Source: Pseudoalteromonas denitrificans DSM 6059 (lineage in GTDB: Bacteria > Pseudomonadota > Gammaproteobacteria > Enterobacterales > Alteromonadaceae). Taken from it: a stretch of DNA of 52,234 bases. Below are positions 16,744 through 23,663 of the stretch, one piece after another. A program made the position numbers and the translations under genes. The stretch spans positions 1-52,234 of the forward strand of contig NZ_FOLO01000040.1 in the NCBI RefSeq assembly GCF_900112265.1, given 5' to 3'. The notes under the pieces are model-generated. The model saw only the letters and a list, made by a program, of their open reading frames with translations, did no database searches and was not told where the DNA came from. Numbering within the stretch: position 1 is the first letter of the stretch; each line of letters starts with the position of its first letter.

Positions 16744-18153
16744 TTATTTATTTACAAAAAAAGCTTTCATGGCCGTGTACATAGCATAAATATCCACTTT
16801 TGATGCCACAGCATAAGGGGAGTGCATACCTAATACTGGTACTCCAAAGTCAATTACATCCATATTATTTTCAGATAAAGCACTGCCAATCGTACCGCCT
16901 GATGCTTTCCCTTTGTAGGTGCTTGTTTGCCATAAAATATCAGCATTATCTAAATAATTACGTGTCCATGCTATATATTCAGAGTTGGCATTAAAGCCGC
17001 CACCATATAGTTTAATATTAATACCTTCGCCTAATTTAGGAGCATTGCCAAGCTCCCACACACCAGGCCAATTAGGGTTTACGCCTGGATTAACATCTAC
17101 AGAGATTACTTTTGTTTTACGTAAAGTTTTACGTAACAGGTAATCATTATAGGTGCTTGGAGATTGTTGATATAATAGTTGGCTAATGGTGTCGACTAAA
17201 TAACTAGAATCTGCGCCAGTATTATTTAAATTCCCCACTTCTTCGTTATCAACTAAAAAAGTAATCGCTGTATATTCTGGTTTTTTAACTTCTAGAATAG
17301 ACTTTACGGCAGCAAAAGATGAAATTTTATCATCGTGGCCATAAGCTGCGACCATGGAACGATCTAAGCCCACATCTCTAGGTTTTACTGCTGGTACAAG
17401 TGCAAGTTCAGCAGAAACTAAATCCGCGATACTGATGTCATAATTTGTTTTTAAAAAATTAATTACTTCTTGTTTTACAGTTGAATCATTACCGGGCTTA
17501 GAAGCGATAATAATATCTAACTCTTCTTTTTTGATAACGTCTCTGTTTGTACGTTTGCGATAATCTCGGTCAACATGAGGTGCCAAGTCAGGAATAATTA
17601 AAATAGGATCATTTTCATTTAGACCTATATTGATATCTACATGTGTACCATCTTTTTTATCAACACGGCCGATTAAGGCTAAAGGAATATTCACCCACTG
17701 GTAGTTTTTCATTCCGCCATGGGTATAAGTTTGAAAAAGTGCAAATCCATTTTTCTCATAAAGAGGGCGGCCTTTTAACTCTATTCTTGGCGAGTCGATA
17801 TGAGCACCTGCAATGCGAACACCTTCTTTAACTGGCTTTGAACCTATTACCATTAAAGTCATAGCACGATCTCGATTTATGCTATATAACTTAGCACCAG
17901 GGACAATTTGGCTATTTTCTGTAAGCTCATTAAAGCCTGATTGTTCAACTAATTTTTTTGTTTCAGATACAAAAGTAAGCTCAGTTCGCGCTTGATCTAT
18001 AAATGACTTGTATTCTTCATTATATGACTGAACTTGTTTCAATTCTGATTTTGATAAAGCGAGCCAAGAATTTTTTATTTCTTCTTTAGCGATAACACTT
18101 GGGATTGTAAGAGAGGTTATTATTGTAGCGGCAAGTAAAAATTTTTTACGCAT
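16744..18153 (-). CDS. M18-family aminopeptidase with signal peptide
   Basis: The 469-residue zinc enzyme belongs to peptidase family M18, which removes N-terminal acidic or neutral residues. Metal and catalytic motifs are present: GAHIDSPRIELKGRP, YGHDDKISSFAAV, FLVDNEEVGNLNNTGADSS (paired Glu), VISVDVNPGVNPNWPG and GMHSPYAVASKVDI near the C-terminus. The start is ATG 18153 (MRKKFLLAATIITSL...PSVIA), which gives a convincing cleavable signal peptide; a TTG four codons earlier is less likely. M18 enzymes are normally cytoplasmic, so export is unusual. It is divergent from arfA. Confidence 0.92.
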   Translation of the reverse strand: MRKKFLLAATIITSLTIPSVIAKEEIKNSWLALSKSELKQVQSYNEEYKSFIDQARTELTFVSETKKLVEQSGFNELTENSQIVPGAKLYSINRDRAMTLMVIGSKPVKEGVRIAGAHIDSPRIELKGRPLYEKNGFALFQTYTHGGMKNYQWVNIPLALIGRVDKKDGTHVDINIGLNENDPILIIPDLAPHVDRDYRKRTNRDVIKKEELDIIIASKPGNDSTVKQEVINFLKTNYDISIADLVSAELALVPAVKPRDVGLDRSMVAAYGHDDKISSFAAVKSILEVKKPEYTAITFLVDNEEVGNLNNTGADSSYLVDTISQLLYQQSPSTYNDYLLRKTLRKTKVISVDVNPGVNPNWPGVWELGNAPKLGEGINIKLYGGGFNANSEYIAWTRNYLDNADILWQTSTYKGKASGGTIGSALSENNMDVIDFGVPVLGMHSPYAVASKVDIYAMYTAMKAFFVNK

Positions 18154-18239
18154 TTTAATTATCAATTATTTTGAGATTTTAATATGGTAGAGGGCAATGC
18201 TATTTTTAGCAATGTTGTTCCTCCCTGAGAATTGGCTAT

Positions 18240-18268
18240 TTGTCTCTTAAATCTATATTGGTTACACT
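18240..18268 (+). promoter_or_regulatory. Predicted promoter of arfA
   Basis: TTGTCT (18240-18245) and TACACT (18263-18268) are separated by 17 bases. The arfA ATG lies 27 bases downstream with AGAGGT as ribosome site. Confidence 0.55.
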
Positions 18269-18294
18269 TAGCGCTCATTTAAAAGAGGTAAATC

Positions 18295-18477
18295 ATGGGT
18301 AAACAAAAAACAAATGCAGTTGATTTAGGAAAAGGCACCATTAAAGATAATTATTTAGCTGCATTGGTGACATCAAAAGTATTTCAAACAAAAGTGGTTA
18401 ATGCTAAAAAAGGAAAAGGTTCATATAAAAGAAAAGAAAAACATAAAGGACGAGAGTCCTATTTAATAGCTGCTTAA
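18295..18477 (+). CDS. arfA: Alternative ribosome-rescue factor ArfA
   Basis: The 60-residue basic protein matches ArfA, which recruits release factor 2 to ribosomes stalled on mRNAs without a stop codon, as a backup to tmRNA. The family core is plain: KGTIKDNYLAALVTSKVF, then the highly conserved KKGKGSYKRKEKHKGRES. It lacks the hydrophobic C-terminal tail of full-length E. coli ArfA, resembling the truncated active form. AGAGGT precedes the ATG. The last codons lie within RNA hairpins (18447-18501), as expected for a gene whose expression is controlled by mRNA truncation. Two stop codons (TAA TAG) are in tandem. Confidence 0.88.
   Translation: MGKQKTNAVDLGKGTIKDNYLAALVTSKVFQTKVVNAKKGKGSYKRKEKHKGRESYLIAA
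18447..18460 (+). promoter_or_regulatory. Hairpin within the end of the arfA coding sequence
   Basis: AGGAC (18447-18451) pairs with GTCCT (18456-18460) around a GAGA loop, covering codons of the Lys-Gly-Arg-Glu-Ser segment. In E. coli a coding-region hairpin leads to non-stop arfA mRNA and hence to feedback by tmRNA. This one uses the same strand as the arm of the following terminator. Confidence 0.5.
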
Positions 18478-18501
18478 TAGCACTTATCAAATAGGGCTTT
18501 T
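18455..18501 (+). terminator. Terminator overlapping the arfA stop codon
   Basis: AGTCCTATTT (18455-18464) pairs with AAATAGGGCT (18489-18498), ten pairs with one G-U, followed by TTTT. The stop codons sit in the loop, and the upstream arm is inside the coding sequence, so the stem excludes the inner hairpin at 18447-18460. Confidence 0.6.
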
Positions 18502-18565
18502 ATCTTGGGTATATAAATTAGCTTTACTATACTTTGAGTAGATTAATTCATAAATGGATATGATC

Positions 18566-19045
18566 ATGGCTATTTCACGTAAGCTCGAATATTACCTAAA
18601 TGAACAACATATTTCTTATCACACAATTCCACATTTTTATAGTAACAGTTCTGTGGGTACTGCAGTTGCCACAAGCATTCCACCTCAAAATATCGCTAAA
18701 GCCGTTTTATTAGTCGATCATGATGGTCATAGGTTAATGGCCGTTTTACCTGCTGACAAAAAAATAAACCTGTTATCAATTAATAATACGTTGCACGCAA
18801 GTTTTGAGCTTTTAAATGAGGAAGAGGTTTTTAAGTTATTTACTGATTGTAAACAAGGTGCTGTGCCACCCGTTGGCGCGGCTTTTAATATGTCTATGGT
18901 ATGTGATGAGTCGTTAGATTTACTTGAAAGTATTTACATTGAAGCAGGCGATCATGAAACTTTGCTATGCATAAACCATCAGGATTATGGGCATATAATG
19001 GAAAATAGTCAGCATATCAAATTATGCAAAACACACATGCATTAA
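18566..19045 (+). CDS. YbaK/ProX-type aminoacyl-tRNA deacylase
   Basis: The 159-residue protein has the YbaK-like fold that hydrolyses mischarged tRNAs such as Ala- or Cys-tRNA(Pro). Key parts are NIAKAVLLVDHDGHRLMAVLPADKKI, with the conserved Lys of the active site, and DCKQGAVPPVGAAF, matching the GAxPPxG motif. I choose ATG 18566 (MAISRKLEYYL), with GGA seven bases upstream; ATGs at 18554 and 18560 are nearby. It overlaps the convergent gene by four bases. Which of YbaK, ProXp-ala or related specificities applies cannot be decided. Confidence 0.85.
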   Translation: MAISRKLEYYLNEQHISYHTIPHFYSNSSVGTAVATSIPPQNIAKAVLLVDHDGHRLMAVLPADKKINLLSINNTLHASFELLNEEEVFKLFTDCKQGAVPPVGAAFNMSMVCDESLDLLESIYIEAGDHETLLCINHQDYGHIMENSQHIKLCKTHMH

Positions 19046-19719
19046 TTATACGAAGTATTTTTTTGTTGGTTTTGCTTTAATAATTTGATCATTTGCTCTG
19101 ACGATGGAGTAAAACTGTTGATTGGAATATATAAATCAAAACCATACAATTTACGCAATATTTTCATTTGATGTAACCACGCAGCAATTGGTCCTGTAAT
19201 ATTTTGACCATTTGAAGTTTTAAAGGGGGAAAAGTTGATTTGAGTTTGCTCAACTTCAATGTTGTTAGAATGATAGCCTAAAATGAGTAAGGGTTTTTGT
19301 TCATGTAATAAATGATTAGCAAGGCGCGGTGTTATATTATTTGTTTCACAGTCATAACTTCGTAATTTAATACCTATAAATCCAATATTTTTATTTTCTA
19401 CATTATTACTCATTTTTGGTTGATGAATTAATAATACATTATTCCAATTAATGCTCCATTGACCTTGTTTATGATAATAAAATAGCTTTTCATCCGTTAA
19501 ACCTAAGCAAAATTTTGGCTCAAAATACTTAAATATACTAATGCATATAATTAAAACTGAAATGATGCTAAATATCATGATATGAATTTTGTATTGATGC
19601 CATAAAAAAAATGCAGTGAATATACAAACACAGCCTAATAAGATACCTAAAAGCATCGTAGAAAATTCATTACGATGTGCTTGAGATTTGATTAATATTG
19701 GAAATTCAGATTCTTGCAT
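19042..19719 (-). CDS. Membrane protein, probable DUF2982 family
   Basis: The 225-residue product has two adjacent transmembrane helices (about residues 22-62: FSTMLLGILLGCVCIFTAFFL and the following IMIFSIISVLIICISIF), then a cytoplasmic domain with WSINWNNVLLIHQPK and LYIPINSF. Overall layout and position next to radA resemble the DUF2982 proteins of marine gammaproteobacteria; this is recognition by memory, not a search. I take ATG 19719 (MQESEFPILIK) rather than the TTG at 19779. A TATACT element sits six bases before this ATG, which would make the transcript leaderless or nearly so. Confidence 0.7.
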   Translation of the reverse strand: MQESEFPILIKSQAHRNEFSTMLLGILLGCVCIFTAFFLWHQYKIHIMIFSIISVLIICISIFKYFEPKFCLGLTDEKLFYYHKQGQWSINWNNVLLIHQPKMSNNVENKNIGFIGIKLRSYDCETNNITPRLANHLLHEQKPLLILGYHSNNIEVEQTQINFSPFKTSNGQNITGPIAAWLHQMKILRKLYGFDLYIPINSFTPSSEQMIKLLKQNQQKNTSYN

Positions 19720-19790
19720 AACGAAAGTATAGCCAACAATAATAAATGTGCAGTGAGATAAATTTAAAACTATAGGCAAGGTTATAAACT

Positions 19791-19799
19791 TGATAGAAT
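19791..19799 (+). promoter_or_regulatory. Extended -10 element upstream of radA
   Basis: TGATAGAAT is an extended -10 (TG-n-TAGAAT) about 30 bases before the radA start. It lies in the same 14-base context (AACTTGATAGAATT) as the SulP promoter. No good -35 is seen at 17 bases. Confidence 0.4.
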
Positions 19800-19829
19800 T
19801 TGATCAGCAAAATTTGATGGATAATAAGT

Positions 19830-21224
19830 GTGGCAAAAGCAACAAAAGAAAAAATTAAATTTGTATGTTCAGAATGTGGGAATGATCATTCAAGATGGCA
19901 AGGACAATGTGGTAGTTGTAAGGCTTGGAATACTTTAGCCGAATTTAAAGAAGCAAAATTACCAAGTCAACAAAGAGCTCAAGCAATCCAGGGAGGATAT
20001 GCGGGTACTCTTGGTAATGTTGTTAAAAAAATGGATGAAGTATCTAGTGTCGCACTTGATAAAACAGCAACTGGAATAGGAGAATTAGACCGTGTTTTAG
20101 GGCATGGACTGACTATCGGTTCTATTATTTTGATTTCGGGAGATCCTGGAGCAGGAAAAACAACAATTTTAACGCAACTAGCTGCAAATATGAGTCATAA
20201 AACGACCGCTATGTATTGTACCGCAGAAGAGAGTTTAGAGCAGTTTAAAGCGCGTGCAACTGAAAGGCTCAAAATTAATTTTATGCCTGAGCAGCTGTTA
20301 TTAATGTCAGAGTATGTGATTTCTAACATTATGGAAAAAGCATTAGAGGCTAAAGTTAAATTTCTCATTATTGATTCAATTCAAGCGCTTGAAAGTGAAC
20401 ATGCCAATGGGAGTGCGGGCTCTATAGGGCAAGTTAAGGGGTGTGCTCAGGAATTAAGCCGATTTGCTAAAACCCATGGCATAACACTGATATTGGTCGG
20501 GCATGTCACTAAAGGCAGTGACTTAGCAGGACCTAAAACACTAGAGCATATCGTTGATACTCTGCTTCATATTGAAGTAAATGACAGTATTATTCGTACA
20601 ATGCGTGCAAGTAAAAATAGATTTGGTGATGTCGATCAGGTAGGGATTTTTCAAATGAATTCCAGAGGTATGATATCAGTTGATAATCCCAGTAAATTGT
20701 TTTTATCAGGTGCGGATGAGCGTGCGGTTGGTTCTGCAATAACCTGTATTCGTGATGGCAGTAGAAATTTATTATTAGAAGTACAAAGTTTAGTTTCAGA
20801 ATGTGAAGGTGAGCATCCTCAAAGAGTGAGCATAGGCCTAAATTTTAATCGTTTAAAAATGATCACTGCTGTACTTCGAAAACATGGAAAAATTCAATTA
20901 TTCCATGATGTGTATGTTAACTTAGTGGGGGGATTGAAATTACCAGATACAGATACTAGTGCTGATCTAGCCTTGGCAGCTGCTCTTGTTAGCTCATTGA
21001 ATGATATTGAAATGTCTCGGAAATATTGTTTTATGGGAGAGATATCATTAAGTGGTGAAGTGAGGCCTATCAGCGGTGGTGTGCCCAGAGTTAATGAAGC
21101 GATTAAACACGGTTTTGAGCAAATATATATTCCAAAAGCAAATTATCATAAATCGATGGAAGAAGGAAATGCAAAGATTATCGTCATTGAGCATATTACA
21201 GATTTATTAGAAGCCTTAAAATAA
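19830..21224 (+). CDS. radA: DNA repair protein RadA
   Basis: The 464-residue RecA-like helicase promotes branch migration during recombinational repair. The N-terminal zinc finger has CxxC pairs (CSECGNDH...CGSCKAW). Walker A is GDPGAGKTT, Walker B LIIDSIQAL, and the RadA-specific KNRFG motif appears in SKNRFGDVDQVGIF. A Lon-protease-like domain without catalytic residues forms the C-terminus (LPDTDTSADLALAAALVSS, GEISLSGEVRPI). It begins with GTG at 19830 (MAKATKEKIKF), in keeping with the family N-terminus. Length is normal. It ends at a strong terminator. Confidence 0.97.
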   Translation: MAKATKEKIKFVCSECGNDHSRWQGQCGSCKAWNTLAEFKEAKLPSQQRAQAIQGGYAGTLGNVVKKMDEVSSVALDKTATGIGELDRVLGHGLTIGSIILISGDPGAGKTTILTQLAANMSHKTTAMYCTAEESLEQFKARATERLKINFMPEQLLLMSEYVISNIMEKALEAKVKFLIIDSIQALESEHANGSAGSIGQVKGCAQELSRFAKTHGITLILVGHVTKGSDLAGPKTLEHIVDTLLHIEVNDSIIRTMRASKNRFGDVDQVGIFQMNSRGMISVDNPSKLFLSGADERAVGSAITCIRDGSRNLLLEVQSLVSECEGEHPQRVSIGLNFNRLKMITAVLRKHGKIQLFHDVYVNLVGGLKLPDTDTSADLALAAALVSSLNDIEMSRKYCFMGEISLSGEVRPISGGVPRVNEAIKHGFEQIYIPKANYHKSMEEGNAKIIVIEHITDLLEALK

Positions 21225-21255
21225 GTGATTTAGTTATCGAAACTTTTCAATGAAG

Positions 21256-21283
21256 AACCTCAGCTAAATGCTGAGGTTTTTTA
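21256..21283 (+). terminator. Intrinsic terminator after radA
   Basis: A perfect 9-bp stem, AACCTCAGC (21256-21264) with GCTGAGGTT (21270-21278), has a 5-base loop and a T-run to 21282. The convergent exbD gene ends ten bases further on and may share it. Confidence 0.9.
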
Positions 21284-21292
21284 CATCTGTGA

Positions 21293-21691
21293 CTAAATTA
21301 TTTTTGAGGTGATGGCAATTGGAAAGTCACCCATAAGTTTTACTTGGTTCATCACAGTCATTAATGTTTGATGGGTACTGTGTGAATTAGCATTAACAAG
21401 AATGCTTTTAATTTCAAAATTAGCACTGATCCTTGCAATGTTTGCGGCAATGCGCTCAGGATCGATTATACGATTATCTAACCAAATACTATTGTCTTGA
21501 TTGATTTTTATCATGATGTTTTTGGCAACGATATTATTATTTTCGTTGGCTTTTGGTCTATCAACTGCGATTGCTTTAGCGTTGACAAAAGTTGTCGTAA
21601 CAATGAAGAAAATAAGTAATATAAAAACCACATCCAACATGGGATTCATATCTACTTCTACTTTTGTTTGTTCAGATTGCTTTTGTTTCAT
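21293..21691 (-). CDS. ExbD/TolR-family proton-channel subunit (orphan)
   Basis: The 132-residue protein has a short cytoplasmic N-terminus, one transmembrane helix carrying the essential Asp (PMLDVVFILLIFFIVTTTF, D20), and a periplasmic domain with DNSIWLDNRIID and SILVNANSHSTHQTLM. ExbD subunits couple proton flow through ExbB to TonB. No exbB, tonB or tolQ gene adjoins it in this window. It may partner proteins encoded elsewhere. AAAGGAAACC lies seven bases before the ATG. Confidence 0.92.
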   Translation of the reverse strand: MKQKQSEQTKVEVDMNPMLDVVFILLIFFIVTTTFVNAKAIAVDRPKANENNNIVAKNIMIKINQDNSIWLDNRIIDPERIAANIARISANFEIKSILVNANSHSTHQTLMTVMNQVKLMGDFPIAITSKII

Positions 21692-22134
21692 AATAAAGGT
21701 TTCCTTTAGTCTTGTTGAATTTCAAAATGAAATCAATATATTGAAGTCAGTTAACTGAAACGTTTAAAACGGGGTACCTGTTATTTAAGCTATCATAGCA
21801 AAATTTATTTAGGTAGTTAAACTATTGTTAATTAAATGTTTTTAGGTTTTTAATTGTTATCTGTCGTTTCTTTATAATTAATAGGAATCATCTAGAGGTC
21901 TGATTTTAAAGTAAAAAATAAAAGTGTTTTTTGGCTTTAATGTATTCAGTCACAATTTTAGATATATGACTTTGACTTCTTTATTCTGTTAAAGTTTTTT
22001 AGATTCAAGTATTAAGTGTAATTATTTTTAACATTATTTACATAAAGCTATGTGTTAAGTAAGATAAATAGACAATGTAATACAATTAATAGACCCAATA
22101 TTTGAATAAAGGATCTATTCTTTTATCTAAAAAA
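21692..22134. other. Intergenic region, 443 bases, no gene seen
   Basis: Very AT-rich DNA upstream of exbD and downstream of the methyltransferase gene. No open frame longer than about 25 codons with a ribosome site, no hairpin terminator and no clear repeat was found. It presumably carries the exbD promoter. Confidence 0.5.
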
Positions 22135-22911
22135 TTAAGATATCGGTTTTTTGAATCGAAAAACAAAGCGGTCAGTTTTACCTCTAACGGATGGATCAAA
22201 AACAATCTTACTATGATCGTCTTGATCATTTTTCAAAAAATTAGCCTGGGCATCTAAAATAAAGCCTGCTTGATTTAGATCATTTAATACATGCTGATGG
22301 TGGATCCGGTGTAATTGAGGTTGGTGCTCCATCATTGCAGACTCCATGTCTATAATGCCTAATATACCTCCAGGTTTTAATGCCGTTTTTATTTGCATTA
22401 AAACTTTCAGTCGCTTTTCTTTAGACATATTTGAATACATGTCATGATAATTCAAAACAATTGTAGCTACATCAACTTCTTGTTTTAAGTTAAAGTGACC
22501 AAACTCTGTTATATAATGCTCAACATTGGGAAGTTTATTATTGGCTGTTCGTTTTTCAAATTCTTTAGCGAATCGTCCTTCAAATACTTCTAAAATAAAT
22601 TTATTGTTTTGAGCAATCACCTTGCCATTATCGCCCACTCGGTGAGAGAGAACTTCAGTGTAATAACCTCCACTTGATAATATTTCGAGCACAGTCATTC
22701 CAGGTTTTATATCAAAAAATTGCATGACCTGTTGTGGTTTACGCCCTATGTCTTTATTTTTATCTACTTGAGATCGATTTTTAGATTGCAAAGTTTTGGT
22801 AAACTCAGCTTCATTTTTTTCATTGTTTGATAAATTACATCCTGACAATAAGCCGATAATCGAAAATGCTAAAAGTGTTTTATTAAGGTGTTTTATTTTG
22901 TAGTGACTCAT
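22135..22911 (-). CDS. Lipoprotein with a class I methyltransferase-like domain
   Basis: The 258-residue product starts with a lipoprotein signal ending in the lipobox LLSGC (lipidated C25). The mature domain has a Rossmann methyltransferase pattern: DIKPGMTVLEILSSGGYYTEVLSHRVGDNG resembles motif I and its surroundings (Gly-Gly rather than the usual GxGxG), followed by a motif II-like IAQNN, then DVATIVLNYHDMY and LKPGGILGIIDME (motif III-V). S-adenosylmethionine is not known to be available in the periplasm, so it may have another ligand. Start ATG 22911 has GGA eight bases before it; ATG 22923 is alternative. No partner gene is evident. Confidence 0.85.
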   Translation of the reverse strand: MSHYKIKHLNKTLLAFSIIGLLSGCNLSNNEKNEAEFTKTLQSKNRSQVDKNKDIGRKPQQVMQFFDIKPGMTVLEILSSGGYYTEVLSHRVGDNGKVIAQNNKFILEVFEGRFAKEFEKRTANNKLPNVEHYITEFGHFNLKQEVDVATIVLNYHDMYSNMSKEKRLKVLMQIKTALKPGGILGIIDMESAMMEHQPQLHRIHHQHVLNDLNQAGFILDAQANFLKNDQDDHSKIVFDPSVRGKTDRFVFRFKKPIS

Positions 22912-23298
22912 TTTATTTTCCATTTATATACAAAATTGAAGTGCTCAAATAATTGAGGGTTTGTTATATATTAGTATCGAAAAATTAGGATGTTTTTTAT
23001 CTAAAATAAATCTAATTAAAATATTTTGTTTTAATTTTCATGATGTTATTGTTGTTTTTTGAAGCAGAACTATTCATATTTAAAGGTTCATTTAGAGATT
23101 CATATTCTGAAGTTAACTTTTTCAAACCAAAATACTGAAGGATTGGGTGAGGTGATTAGTTGCTTGGATCTCAGGAGGTCATTTTTGTAAACTAGTAATA
23201 AATAATGATAAGTTATATTGAATACTCAAAAAAACTCATGTACCGTAAATGGTACTGACTTAATGATGAGCCAGTAAATAATAAACATGGAGATGGAC
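22912..23298. other. Intergenic region before the RiPP-like gene
   Basis: About 390 AT-rich bases between the methyltransferase gene (leftward) and the peptide gene (rightward), so it must carry both promoters. It contains a small hairpin, GTACC (23240-23244) with GGTAC (23251-23255), and an AGGAGG at 23173 with no usable start codon after it. No long open frame or clear operator was found. Confidence 0.45.
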
Positions 23299-23505
23299 AT
23301 GAAGTTAAAATTAAATAAAAAGAAACTTAAAAATTTATCAAAAGATAATAATGCATTACCAGCTGATATGACGCCTCAAGTTGGCGGTGGTCGTTATACT
23401 CATGTTTGTAGAAATACGCTCAATTGTAATCGACTGAGTGAAGATGGATGTGCAAGCGGTGGTTGTATATCTAAGACAAATTGTGGCACTGATACTTGCC
23501 ATTAA
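23299..23505 (+). CDS. RiPP-like Cys-rich precursor peptide, 68 aa
   Basis: The peptide has a Lys-rich leader, MKLKLNKKKLKNLSKD, followed by LPADMTPQVGGG (residues 20-31) and a 37-residue core with Cys at 37, 43, 51, 56, 62 and 67, several Thr/Ser and a C-terminal His. The basic leader of N-K-K-x-L-K-x-L-S type ending in GG resembles class I lanthipeptide and other natural-product precursors of Bacteroidota and marine gammaproteobacteria. GGAG lies six bases before ATG 23299, so I choose this over ATGs at 23287 and 23293. No LanB, LanC, LanM, radical SAM or PCAT-type transporter gene is near. Cleavage after GGG is inferred. Confidence 0.75.
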   Translation: MKLKLNKKKLKNLSKDNNALPADMTPQVGGGRYTHVCRNTLNCNRLSEDGCASGGCISKTNCGTDTCH

Positions 23506-23521
23506 GATGAAGTGAAATTTT

Positions 23522-23550
23522 ATAAACTCTATGCTTTGTATAGGGTTTAT
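23522..23550 (+). terminator. Hairpin after the RiPP-like gene
   Basis: ATAAACTCTAT (23522-23532) pairs with ATAGGGTTTAT (23540-23550), eleven pairs including one G-U, with a 7-base loop. It begins 17 bases after the peptide stop codon. There is no good T-tract. Confidence 0.55.
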
Positions 23551-23622
23551 GTAAACTTAAAGTTTTATACGTCTGATTTATCAAATAAGTATTACTTTAT
23601 GGGCACAAAGCTAAAACATTTG

Positions 23623-23647
23623 ACCTCCACAATGTGAATGTGGAGGC
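23623..23647 (-). terminator. Hairpin after the TonB-receptor gene
   Basis: CCTCCACA (23624-23631) pairs perfectly with TGTGGAGG (23639-23646), leaving a 7-base loop. It lies 17 bases beyond the stop of the minus-strand receptor gene, and on that strand is followed by TCAAATGTTTT. Confidence 0.6.
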
Positions 23648-23663
23648 ATTAATTCAAAATAGC

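Noticed and set aside
23173..23190. AGGAGG, a perfect ribosome site, upstream of the peptide gene
   Set aside because: The following codons give no start with a usable frame: the only near start, TTG, is followed by a stop.
23210..23225. Half-match to a Zur box (GTTATAtT) upstream of the peptide gene
   Set aside because: Only the left half site fits (about 9 of 14 positions overall), which is expected by chance in this AT-rich DNA.
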